64,000 nt of DNA from Rhizobacter sp. SG703 (GTDB lineage Bacteria; Pseudomonadota; Gammaproteobacteria; Burkholderiales; Burkholderiaceae_C), in the NCBI RefSeq assembly GCF_012275445.1, contig NZ_JAAZQK010000002.1, forward strand, positions 124,001 to 188,000. The letters are read 5' to 3'. This document shows positions 35,981-45,604 of the stretch, in pieces. Made by a program: the position numbers and the translations under genes. Within the stretch, counting starts at the first letter, position 1. Each line of letters starts with the position of its first letter. Below the pieces are notes generated by a model. That model had not been told where the DNA came from and ran no database searches. It saw only the letters and a program-made list of their open reading frames with translations.

Positions 35981-37623
35981 GAAGCAGCATGACCCAACTT
36001 CCCCTTCGCTCGCTGCCGATGGCGCTGGCCCTGGCCTTCCCGCTGGTGGCGCACGGCCAGGCCGGAGCCCCGGCGCTGCGCAATGCGCCGCAGCCGGCCG
36101 ACGCCGCCTCTGCGCCGCGCGCCGCCGCGAAGCCCGTCGTCAGGTTCACGATCAGCTCGGTGCGCTTCACGCCCACCAGGGCGGTGCCCGAGGCCGAGCT
36201 GCAGCAGGTCGTCCAGCCCTGGTTGAACCGCGAGATCGCCGCCACCGACCTGGCGGTGGTCGCGGTCGCGCTGCGCCGTTTCTACGAGGAGCGCGGCTAC
36301 GGCCTGGTCGGTGTCGGCTTCCCGACGCAGGACCTGGCGCAGGGCGTGCTGCAGATCGCGATCGTCGAGCCGCGCATCGCCCGCGTGACGGTCGAGAGCC
36401 CCGACAAGCCGCCGATCTCGCCGCAGAAGATCAGCGCGGTGCTGGCACGCAACGGCATCGCGAAGGACGAGCCGCTCGACGTGCTGGCGCTCGACCGCGC
36501 GATGTACACGCTGAACGACTGGCCCGGCGTCGGCGCCAAGTCGACGCTGCTGCCGACCGGCGACGAAGGCCGCTACACGATCGCGGTGCAGACCGAGGCG
36601 CGCCGCGGCTGGGATGCAAGCGTCGATGCCGACAACTACGGCTCCGAGGTCAGCGGCAGGTACCGCGCCGGCGCGCTGCTGCGCTGGAACAACCCGACCG
36701 GCTCGGGTGACAACCTCGACCTGCGCGCGTCGGTCTCCAGCGGCAAGGGCACGCTGGTCGGCCGGCTCGGCTACGAGGTCCCGCTCGGCGCGAGCGCGTG
36801 GCGGCTCGGCGCCGGCATCTCGCGCGTCGAGTACGAACTCGGCCAGGACTTCGCCGGTGCCGGCGCGGTCGGCTCGGCCAACGTCGCCGACGTGTCGCTG
36901 TCGTACCCCTTCATCCGCACCCGCGACCGCAACCTGGTCGGCCGCTTTGCGGTCACGAGCAAGAAGCTGGTCGACGAGTTCGGCGACACCACCGAGAAGA
37001 AGATCCGCGGCGGCGAGTTCGGCCTGTCGTTCGAGAACCGCGACGCCTTTGCCGGCGGCGGCTTCACCGGCGGCAACCTCTCGCTGCAGTTCGGCAAGCT
37101 CGACATCGAGAGCGCGTATTACCGCGATTACGACAGCGGCCTCGGCGACCGCGCGACGCAGGGCAGCTTCCGCAAGCTCGGCGTGCAGGTCAACCGCTTG
37201 CAGGCCATCGTGCCGCGCGTCTCGCTGTTCGTCGGCCTGGTCGGCCAGTTCGCCAGCAAGAACCTCGACAACGCCGAGAAGATGACGCTCGGCGGCGCGC
37301 GCGGCGTGCGCGCCTACCCGTCGGCCGAAGGCTCGTCGGACGAGGCCGCGGTGCTGAACGCCGAGCTGCGGCTGTGGATCGACCCGCAGTGGACGACTTT
37401 CGTGTTCCACGACGCCGGCCACGGCAAGCGCTTCAAGCGCCCGGATGCCGACGGCCGGCCGAACACGCTGAACCTGCACGGCTCGGGCCTGGGCGTGCAG
37501 TACACCAACGCCGAGCTCTTCACGCTGAAGGCCGCAGTCGCGCGGCGCGGCGACGAGCCCGTCACCTCCGAAGCCGACGACAAGCGCACCCGCTTCCTGG
37601 TCGAGCTGCAGCACGGCTTTTGA
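35977..37623 (+). CDS. Two-partner secretion outer-membrane transporter (ShlB/FhaC family)
   Basis: TpsB proteins export the adjacent TpsA across the outer membrane. The 548-residue product has a signal peptide (MALALAFPLVAHGQ), a POTRA region (about 55-210, with VRFTISSVRFTPTRAVPEAEL and a YEERGYGLVGVGFPTQDL strand) and a C-terminal 16-strand barrel with the ShlB/FhaC motifs YEVPLGASAWRLGAG, GGARGVRAYPSAEG (about residue 440; the VRGY-like motif) and the terminal Phe in VELQHGF. ATG 35977 overlaps the CHAT gene stop by 4 nt. The substrate gene follows after 22 bp. Confidence 0.95.
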   Translation: MRSSMTQLPLRSLPMALALAFPLVAHGQAGAPALRNAPQPADAASAPRAAAKPVVRFTISSVRFTPTRAVPEAELQQVVQPWLNREIAATDLAVVAVALRRFYEERGYGLVGVGFPTQDLAQGVLQIAIVEPRIARVTVESPDKPPISPQKISAVLARNGIAKDEPLDVLALDRAMYTLNDWPGVGAKSTLLPTGDEGRYTIAVQTEARRGWDASVDADNYGSEVSGRYRAGALLRWNNPTGSGDNLDLRASVSSGKGTLVGRLGYEVPLGASAWRLGAGISRVEYELGQDFAGAGAVGSANVADVSLSYPFIRTRDRNLVGRFAVTSKKLVDEFGDTTEKKIRGGEFGLSFENRDAFAGGGFTGGNLSLQFGKLDIESAYYRDYDSGLGDRATQGSFRKLGVQVNRLQAIVPRVSLFVGLVGQFASKNLDNAEKMTLGGARGVRAYPSAEGSSDEAAVLNAELRLWIDPQWTTFVFHDAGHGKRFKRPDADGRPNTLNLHGSGLGVQYTNAELFTLKAAVARRGDEPVTSEADDKRTRFLVELQHGF

Positions 37624-37645
37624 GTACGCCACCGAGGATCCCGCC

Positions 37646-40600
37646 ATGGCAACCCGCAATCGCTCTCTCGTGTCGTCCCTGGGGTCATCCCATGCGTTCC
37701 AGCCGCGCCTGCTGCCGGTCGCGCTGGCCGCGGCCCTCGCGCTCGGCGGCACCGCCATCGCCGCGCCGCCGGTCACGCAGCTGCCGGTCGTCAGGCCCGG
37801 TGGCGCGCAGATCAACGCCACCGTCGGCACCGCCACCGGCGGCGCGAACCCGACGCTCGCGGTCACGCAGAACGCCAGCGCCGCCAACCGCGCGCTGGTC
37901 GAGTGGGAGAGCTTCAGCGTCGGCAGCAGCGCGAAAGTCACCTTCACGCAGCCGAACTCGCAGAGCATCCTGATCAACCGCGTGACCGGCAATGCCAACG
38001 GCATCCCGGCCAGCGAGATCTACGGCGGCATCAGCGCCAACGGCCGGGTCTTCCTCGTCAACCCGACCGGCATCGTGTTCGGATCGAACGCGCAGGTGAA
38101 CGTCGGCTCGCTGGTCGCGACCACGCTCGACCTGTCTGCCAGCATGACGGCCAACAACTACGCCGGCTTCGTCAACGGCAGCGGCGGCATCGACTTCGAG
38201 ACCACCGTGGCGCCGGCCGGCGGGCGCAGCGTGCAGGTGCTCGAGGCCGTGAACCCGCTGGTGCCGCAGATCCAGGCCGGCGACGGTGGCTCGATCCTGC
38301 TGATCGGGCGCGACGGCGTCGAGCAGTCGGGCACCATCAGTGCGCCGCGCGGCTCGATCACGCTGACCTCGAGCGGGGCCGCGACGCTGGCGCCGGTCAC
38401 CACCAGCGGTTTCATCGAGATCGCGGTCGACACGCCGGCCCAGCGCAGCAGCGGCGTGCTGCTGGGCACCGGCTCGCAGACGCTGGCCAGCGGCGGTGCG
38501 ATCCGCATCGGCGCGGCCGCCGAAGAAGGCGGCACGCGCAGCGAGACGATCACGATCCAGGGCGTGGTCAGCACCGACAGCACGACCGGCGCGGGCGGCA
38601 CCATCGACATCGATGCCGGCAGCGATGCGGCGTCGAAACTGGTCCTGAGCGGCGATGCGGTGCTCGGCGCCAGCAGCACGGTCGGCCGGGGCGGGCGCAT
38701 CACGCTGGGCGGGCGCGACATCGCGCTGGACAACACGGGCAAGGTCTCGGTGGCCGCCGATGGCGCGACCGGCGGCGGCAGCATCGCGATGGGCGACACC
38801 GACACCGGCTCGCTGGTGATCGCCAGCAACGCCGTCGTCAGCGCCGATGCCACCGGCTCCGGCGATGGCGGATCGATCGCGATGCAGGCGATGCTGAACC
38901 GCATGGTGTCGGCCTCGCCGACCGGCCTGCCGCGCGTCGAATTCGGCGTGCTCGAGATGTACGGCACGCTGCATGCGCGCGGCGGCGTCAATGGCGGCAA
39001 CGGCGGCAGCATCGAGACCTCGGGCCTCGCGATGACGGCCAGCCTGGCCGACAGCACCTCGGGCACGCTGATCGGCCGCGGCACGGTCGACGCGGGCCCG
39101 CGTGCGGCGGGCGGCCAGGCCGGCACCTGGGTGCTGGACCCGTTCGACGTGACGATCTCGACCAGCGGAGCCACCACCACCGACGGCTTGTTCACCCCGA
39201 CGGGTCCGGGCGCCAACATCCGCGCGGACAACCTCTCGGCCGCACTCGACAGCGGCACCAGCGTGGAAGTCTCGACCGGCTCCGGCAACAACGGCAGCGC
39301 GGCCGGCACCATCACGCTGGCCGACAACACCGCCATCGTGCGCAGCGCGGGCACCGTCGCGACCGTCCTGACGCTGCGGGCGCACGACAGCATCGCGATC
39401 GGCACCGGCAGCTCGATCGCCGTGAAGGGCGCCGGCCCGCTGGACGTCAACCTGCTGAGCGACCTGGACGGCAACGGCGGCGGCAACATCAGCCTCAACG
39501 GCGCGGCGATCGCGACCGGTGGCGGCAACCTGCTGTTGAGCGGCGGCGGGGCGCCGGGCACCGGGTTCGCACACGGCAACGGGCAGATCGCCGGCGTCGA
39601 CATCAACAACAGCAGCATCGACACGCGCGGCACGACCGGTGCCGGCAACGTGACCCTCCGCGGCGCCGGCGGCCCGGGCACGTTCGAATCCGGTGTCGCG
39701 ATGTTCGGCACCGACATCGCCGCGAACGACATCACCGTGCTCGGCACCGCGGGTGCCGGCTCGGGCGTGCAGATCAGCGGCGCCACGCTGACCACCGCGG
39801 CCGGCACGGTCGACCTGCGCGGCATCGCGACCCGGATCTCGACTGCAGGCGAGCCGACGATCGGGCTGGACATCGGCTCGCTGGACATCTCGGCCGGCAC
39901 GGGCTCGGTACGGCTGGCCGGACGTGCCGACGATGCCGGCTTCACGCCGACCGCGATCAACCCGGCGGTCGGGCTGCGCTACAGCACGCTGTCGATCGCC
40001 GGCGCTGCCGGCTCGACCGGCACGATCACGCTGGCCGGCCAGGCGGCGAATGCGAGCGGCGGCATCGGCGTCCAGTACAACGTCGGCGACAGCGGCGGCC
40101 TGCACATCGACAGCGGCCCGAGCAGCGCCACGCCGCTTCCGACCGGCGCCAACGTGGTGATCGGCGGCGAAAGCGCCGGCGGCACCGCGCTCGACCTCGG
40201 CGCCTCGTTCAACCCGTTCGTGCGCACGACCGGGTCTGTGAACTTCCGGCCGCTAGGGGTCGATGCGAACGGCGGGCTGACCGAGCAGACCGGCATCGCG
40301 ATCCGCATCGGCGCCGCCAACGCCGGCGGGATCCCGGGCAACGAGTTTCGTGTCGACCCGACCTGGCTGCAGCCGGCCGGCGACGTCGATGGCGGCGTGA
40401 CGGCGGCCAAGGGCATCGTCGTCGGCTCGGCCGGCCACGTCGGACTGATCACGCTGGATGGCGGCGTGCTGGCGAACCACGAGAGCGTTTCGCTGACGCT
40501 GCAGAACCAGGGCAACGCCGCGGCCGGCATCGTGCTGGGCGGGCAGAACACGATCGGCACGCTCGGGCTGATGAGCAGCGGCACCGTCACGCAGACCGGT

Positions 40601-41614
40601 GCGATCGCCGTGCAGACGCTGGTGATCCAGGGCAGCGGCGGCAACAACGTGACGCTGACGAACGCGCAGAACCAGATCGGCACGCTGGCCTTCGATCCGC
40701 CCGGTTCGTTGTCGCTGGTGACCGGCGGCAACCTGGTGGTCGATGCAGCGAGCGCGGCATCGTTCGATGCCGCCGGTGGCTTCTCGACGCTCGCGATCGC
40801 CGACAGCCAGGGCGGTGCGGCGGCGCTGCTGCAGGCGGCCGGCACCATCACGCTGAACCGTTCGATCTCGATGGACAACGAGATCGGCCGGCTCGACCTC
40901 GTGTCGCCGACGCAGGTGGTCTTCGGCACCGGTGCGACGCTGTCGGCCGGCGCGCGCTGGAGCGTGTGGGCCCCGACGGTGACCGGCCTGGCGGCCGACT
41001 CCGGCGCGATCCGCTACTACGGCTGCGCGTTCGGCGACACCGGGACGTGTTCGGTGTCGGGCATTGCATTGCCGCAGACCGGCCGGCAGGTGCTGTCGCC
41101 GACGCAGCCGACGCTCACCGTGACGGCGACGGCGGCCAACGGGCCGGGCGGTGCGATCCCGCCGTTGACGTACACGGTGACCGGCCTGGTCAATGGCGAC
41201 ACCGCGGCGACCGCGTTGACCGGCACGCTCGCGACGACGGCGACGCCGACCAGCCCCGAGGGCAGCTACGCGATCACGCAGGGCTCGCTGGCGTCGCCGA
41301 CCGGCTACGCGATCACGTTCCAGGGCGCGAACCTGGTGCTTGGCGCGGCAGCAGTGCCGATCGGCAACCTGGACATCCTCGGCGTGACGCGCGAGGCGCT
41401 GCAGTCGCGCTTCCAGTCGCAGTTCGAGTCGGGCGTGTATGGGCGGAACCTGGCGCAGCCCTACATCTGCACGGCAGCTTCACTGATTCGCGGGTTGTCG
41501 GCGGATGACAAGCAGGCGGATCCGCTGGCGGCCGAATGGGGGAAGGTGCGGAACCAGCCGCAGTTGTCGGGGTGCCTGGACGTCAGCGACGGAGGGTCTT
41601 GTTCGGCGTTCTGA
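37646..41614 (+). CDS. Two-partner secretion exoprotein TpsA, filamentous haemagglutinin type
   Basis: Large secreted protein of 1322 residues. It has an extended signal region (about 1-41, ending AAPPVT), then a TPS domain (about 48-290) with WESFSVGSSAKVTF, SILINRVTG, GGISANGRVFLVNPTGIVFG, the hallmark of FhaB-type exoproteins. The remainder is Gly/Ala/Thr-rich beta-helix repeat. Near the C-terminus lie VLSPTQPTLTVTATAA (an MBG-like segment) and a final Cys-rich tail, SGCLDVSDGGSCSAF. HMW1-type adhesins use a similar C-terminal disulphide loop to stay on the surface. It is probably a surface-anchored or released adhesin. Its GC content matches its neighbours. Confidence 0.93.
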   Translation: MATRNRSLVSSLGSSHAFQPRLLPVALAAALALGGTAIAAPPVTQLPVVRPGGAQINATVGTATGGANPTLAVTQNASAANRALVEWESFSVGSSAKVTFTQPNSQSILINRVTGNANGIPASEIYGGISANGRVFLVNPTGIVFGSNAQVNVGSLVATTLDLSASMTANNYAGFVNGSGGIDFETTVAPAGGRSVQVLEAVNPLVPQIQAGDGGSILLIGRDGVEQSGTISAPRGSITLTSSGAATLAPVTTSGFIEIAVDTPAQRSSGVLLGTGSQTLASGGAIRIGAAAEEGGTRSETITIQGVVSTDSTTGAGGTIDIDAGSDAASKLVLSGDAVLGASSTVGRGGRITLGGRDIALDNTGKVSVAADGATGGGSIAMGDTDTGSLVIASNAVVSADATGSGDGGSIAMQAMLNRMVSASPTGLPRVEFGVLEMYGTLHARGGVNGGNGGSIETSGLAMTASLADSTSGTLIGRGTVDAGPRAAGGQAGTWVLDPFDVTISTSGATTTDGLFTPTGPGANIRADNLSAALDSGTSVEVSTGSGNNGSAAGTITLADNTAIVRSAGTVATVLTLRAHDSIAIGTGSSIAVKGAGPLDVNLLSDLDGNGGGNISLNGAAIATGGGNLLLSGGGAPGTGFAHGNGQIAGVDINNSSIDTRGTTGAGNVTLRGAGGPGTFESGVAMFGTDIAANDITVLGTAGAGSGVQISGATLTTAAGTVDLRGIATRISTAGEPTIGLDIGSLDISAGTGSVRLAGRADDAGFTPTAINPAVGLRYSTLSIAGAAGSTGTITLAGQAANASGGIGVQYNVGDSGGLHIDSGPSSATPLPTGANVVIGGESAGGTALDLGASFNPFVRTTGSVNFRPLGVDANGGLTEQTGIAIRIGAANAGGIPGNEFRVDPTWLQPAGDVDGGVTAAKGIVVGSAGHVGLITLDGGVLANHESVSLTLQNQGNAAAGIVLGGQNTIGTLGLMSSGTVTQTGAIAVQTLVIQGSGGNNVTLTNAQNQIGTLAFDPPGSLSLVTGGNLVVDAASAASFDAAGGFSTLAIADSQGGAAALLQAAGTITLNRSISMDNEIGRLDLVSPTQVVFGTGATLSAGARWSVWAPTVTGLAADSGAIRYYGCAFGDTGTCSVSGIALPQTGRQVLSPTQPTLTVTATAANGPGGAIPPLTYTVTGLVNGDTAATALTGTLATTATPTSPEGSYAITQGSLASPTGYAITFQGANLVLGAAAVPIGNLDILGVTREALQSRFQSQFESGVYGRNLAQPYICTAASLIRGLSADDKQADPLAAEWGKVRNQPQLSGCLDVSDGGSCSAF

Positions 41615-41620
41615 TTCTTT

Positions 41621-41686
41621 CGTGCGTCGCGGCGGGTCCCACCACAGCCTCCCCGCACGCGCCTTTGCCGCTCAGAAAGAACTCAC
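41621..41686. repeat. Short copy of the intergenic repeat family after tpsA
   Basis: CGTGCGTCGCGGCGGGT starts this element, as it does the one at 24.17 kb, and CCACAGCCTCCCC...GCGCCTTTGC...GCTCAGA ends it. Compared with the 24 kb copy the central hairpins are missing. It lies between convergent stop codons, like the other two copies. Confidence 0.6.
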
Positions 41687-42456
41687 ACAGGCACTTTCTT
41701 CAGCAGCGCCAGAGCAGCAGCATTCTTCGGCTCCAGCTTCAGGCACCGCTGCAACGCTTCCCGCGCCGCCTTCGGGTCGCTCGCCTGCAGCGCCTGCGCC
41801 TTCTTCAGCAGCGTGTCAGCCAGCGCACGGCGCGCCGCAGCATCGCGCGGCGACGCGTCGACCCGCTTCTGCAGCATGCCGATCGCCTCGTCGTATTCGC
41901 CCTGGCCGGCCAGCATCACCGCATGCTCCAGCTCGATCGACTGCTCGCTCGGCGCGATCCGCGCACCCGGCTTGCGCGTCAACGTCAGCCGCGACGGCTG
42001 GCCCAGGTAGTCGCGCTTGTTGCGCGCGCGCTCGATGCCGCGCAACCCATCCGCCGCCTCGGCCTGCTCCGGCTGCAAGGCCAGCACGCCCAGGAACGAT
42101 TGCTCCGCCGAATCGAGGTCGCCCTTCTTCAGCTCGGCCCGCCCCCGCTGCAGCCGCTCGGTCGCCAGCAGGTCGGCACGGTGCCGCGCGTCGGCCAGGC
42201 GCTCGCGGTACTGCGCAGGCCGCAGCGTCGCAAGCACCTCCCAGGCCTGCACCGCCTCGCCCCACTGGCCCTGGCGCTCCAGCGCCACCGCCTGGTCGCG
42301 CTGGCGCGCCTCGAACTCGGACACCGGGTCAGAGCGTGCGCCGGTACCCGCATCGGGCGTGCCCCCCGGGTTCCCGGTGGGCACGCCCGCACAGGCGGCC
42401 AGCAGCAGCGCGACAGCGGCCAGCGTCGTGAATCGAAAAACGAAAGCGTGCGTCAT
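41683..42456 (-). CDS. TPR-containing lipoprotein, coupled to polysaccharide deacetylase
   Basis: The 257-residue lipoprotein starts MTHAFVFRFTTLAAVALLLA with lipobox LLLAAC. The mature part has three to four tetratricopeptide-like repeats, for example LERQGQWGEAVQAWEVLATL, LKKGDLDSAEQSFLGVLALQPEQ and LAGQGEYDEAIGMLQKRV, ending in LQRCLKLEPKNAAALALLKKV. Its ATG overlaps the deacetylase stop (ATGA). It is the last gene of a kinase-deacetylase-lipoprotein unit transcribed away from the FHA gene. A scaffold role in the envelope is likely; the partner is unknown. Confidence 0.8.
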   Translation of the reverse strand: MTHAFVFRFTTLAAVALLLAACAGVPTGNPGGTPDAGTGARSDPVSEFEARQRDQAVALERQGQWGEAVQAWEVLATLRPAQYRERLADARHRADLLATERLQRGRAELKKGDLDSAEQSFLGVLALQPEQAEAADGLRGIERARNKRDYLGQPSRLTLTRKPGARIAPSEQSIELEHAVMLAGQGEYDEAIGMLQKRVDASPRDAAARRALADTLLKKAQALQASDPKAAREALQRCLKLEPKNAAALALLKKVPV

Positions 42457-43499
42457 GACGAAGGCGTGAAGCTGCGAACGGTCTGCAACTTGGACTTGAA
42501 GGCCTCCAGGTCGTGGCTGCCGTAGATCATCGTCCGGCGCAGCATCAGCGGCTGCGCCCACGCCGGGTTGCCGCCCGGCGTCACGGTGCCGGCCAGCCGG
42601 TAGCGGTTGCGCGCCAGCGCCTCCAGCACCACCTCGTTGACGTCGCCGAACGGGTAGGCATACGTCAGCACCTCGTTCGACAAGCGCTTCTCGATCACGT
42701 CGCGCGGCACCTTCGTCTCGGCATCCATGCGCTTCGCATAGGCGGCATCGTTTTCACCAGCGGCCCGCTCGATCAGGTTGGAGTGGGTCTTCGAGTGCGA
42801 CTGGATGTCGATCAGCCCCGACGCGGTCATCTCCTGCATCTGCGGCCAGGTGAGCGCATCGCCGGCACCGACGAAATCGGTGTACAGGAACACCGTCGCC
42901 GGGAAGCCATGCTTCTTCAGCAGCGGGTAGGCATGGCGGTAGTACGACGCATAGCCGTCGTCGAAGGTCAGCACCACCGACCGCTTCGGCAGCGGCTGCC
43001 GGCCCTCGAGGAAACCGATCAGGTCCTTCAGGCGAATCACCTTGTAGTTGTTGGCCGCCAGCCAGTCGAGCTGCTGCTCGAAGCCCGACGCCGACACCGT
43101 CATCTTGCCGCTGCCCTGGCCCACCCGGTGGTAGCAGAGGATCGGGATCGTCTGGTACTGGCCGCTGCGCACGCCCATCGGGTTCAGCGGCTTCAGCGGC
43201 ACGACCACCGGCTGGCCGCTGCGCGCCTGCGGCATGCCGGGATTGGCATCGGCCACCTCCCAGTCGCGCGCCGCACTGCCGAGGAAGCGCTGCGCGATCG
43301 ACGCATAGCTGTCGTCGCCCTGCGGCACGTAGATCAACAGGCGGTCGCTGCGCGCGAGCACGCCGTCCTTGTCGGCACTGCTCGGGGCGACGGTGGCCGT
43401 GCCGCCATCACCGCGCGGCGGGGTCTGGCAGGCGGCCAGCGCCAGCACGCAGGCCACGCTCGCCACCAGGGTCAGCGCGCGGCGCTGAAGTGCTTGCAT
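42453..43499 (-). CDS. Polysaccharide deacetylase lipoprotein with LysM-like N-terminal domain
   Basis: The 348-residue protein has a lipoprotein signal (lipobox LALAAC, Cys near residue 24). Residues about 45-105 (YVPQGDDSYASIAQRFLGSA ... WEVADANPG) look like a LysM-type fold. The NodB deacetylase domain follows with SVVLTFDDGYASYY (metal-binding Asp pair) and IQSHSKTHSNLIE (His pair), and a C-terminal AYPFGDVN motif. It may remove acetyl groups from peptidoglycan or a surface glycan. Start ATG 43499 has GAGGGAG upstream within the kinase stop region. It follows the Ser/Thr kinase gene by 11 bp, so the two are co-transcribed. Confidence 0.9.
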   Translation of the reverse strand: MQALQRRALTLVASVACVLALAACQTPPRGDGGTATVAPSSADKDGVLARSDRLLIYVPQGDDSYASIAQRFLGSAARDWEVADANPGMPQARSGQPVVVPLKPLNPMGVRSGQYQTIPILCYHRVGQGSGKMTVSASGFEQQLDWLAANNYKVIRLKDLIGFLEGRQPLPKRSVVLTFDDGYASYYRHAYPLLKKHGFPATVFLYTDFVGAGDALTWPQMQEMTASGLIDIQSHSKTHSNLIERAAGENDAAYAKRMDAETKVPRDVIEKRLSNEVLTYAYPFGDVNEVVLEALARNRYRLAGTVTPGGNPAWAQPLMLRRTMIYGSHDLEAFKSKLQTVRSFTPSS

Positions 43500-43510
43500 C
43501 GACGGCTCCC

Positions 43511-45391
<1,881 letters not shown>

Positions 45392-45430
45392 GGCACGGCA
45401 CAGTGCCTGCGCCAACCGAAACTCTCAATG

Positions 45431-45513
45431 AACGAAAGTCATTTCGCCACCCATTTCGCCACCCGAGGGCAAACGTTTCCGACGGCTTGTGCGACAAGCG
45501 CATGACTTTCGTT
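45431..45513. promoter_or_regulatory. Perfect 12-bp inverted repeat and tandem 12-bp repeats in the kinase/FHA divergent promoter
   Basis: AACGAAAGTCAT (45431-45442) recurs inverted as ATGACTTTCGTT (45502-45513), 59 bp apart; the flanks extend the match to AATSAACGAAAGTCAT. Between them ATTTCGCCACCC is repeated exactly twice in tandem (45441-45464), and CTTGT-GCG-ACAAG forms a small hairpin (45486-45498). The gap is otherwise ordinary. This looks like a two-site operator controlling both T6SS-associated units together. Confidence 0.6.
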
Positions 45514-45604
45514 GATTGCCAATCCGGATCGCCCGGCGGATAAACCGGCTTCAGGCGCGCCGGCTCCGCACGGCGGGCGTGCCTGCCTCGCTGTCGGAGC
45601 CCTC

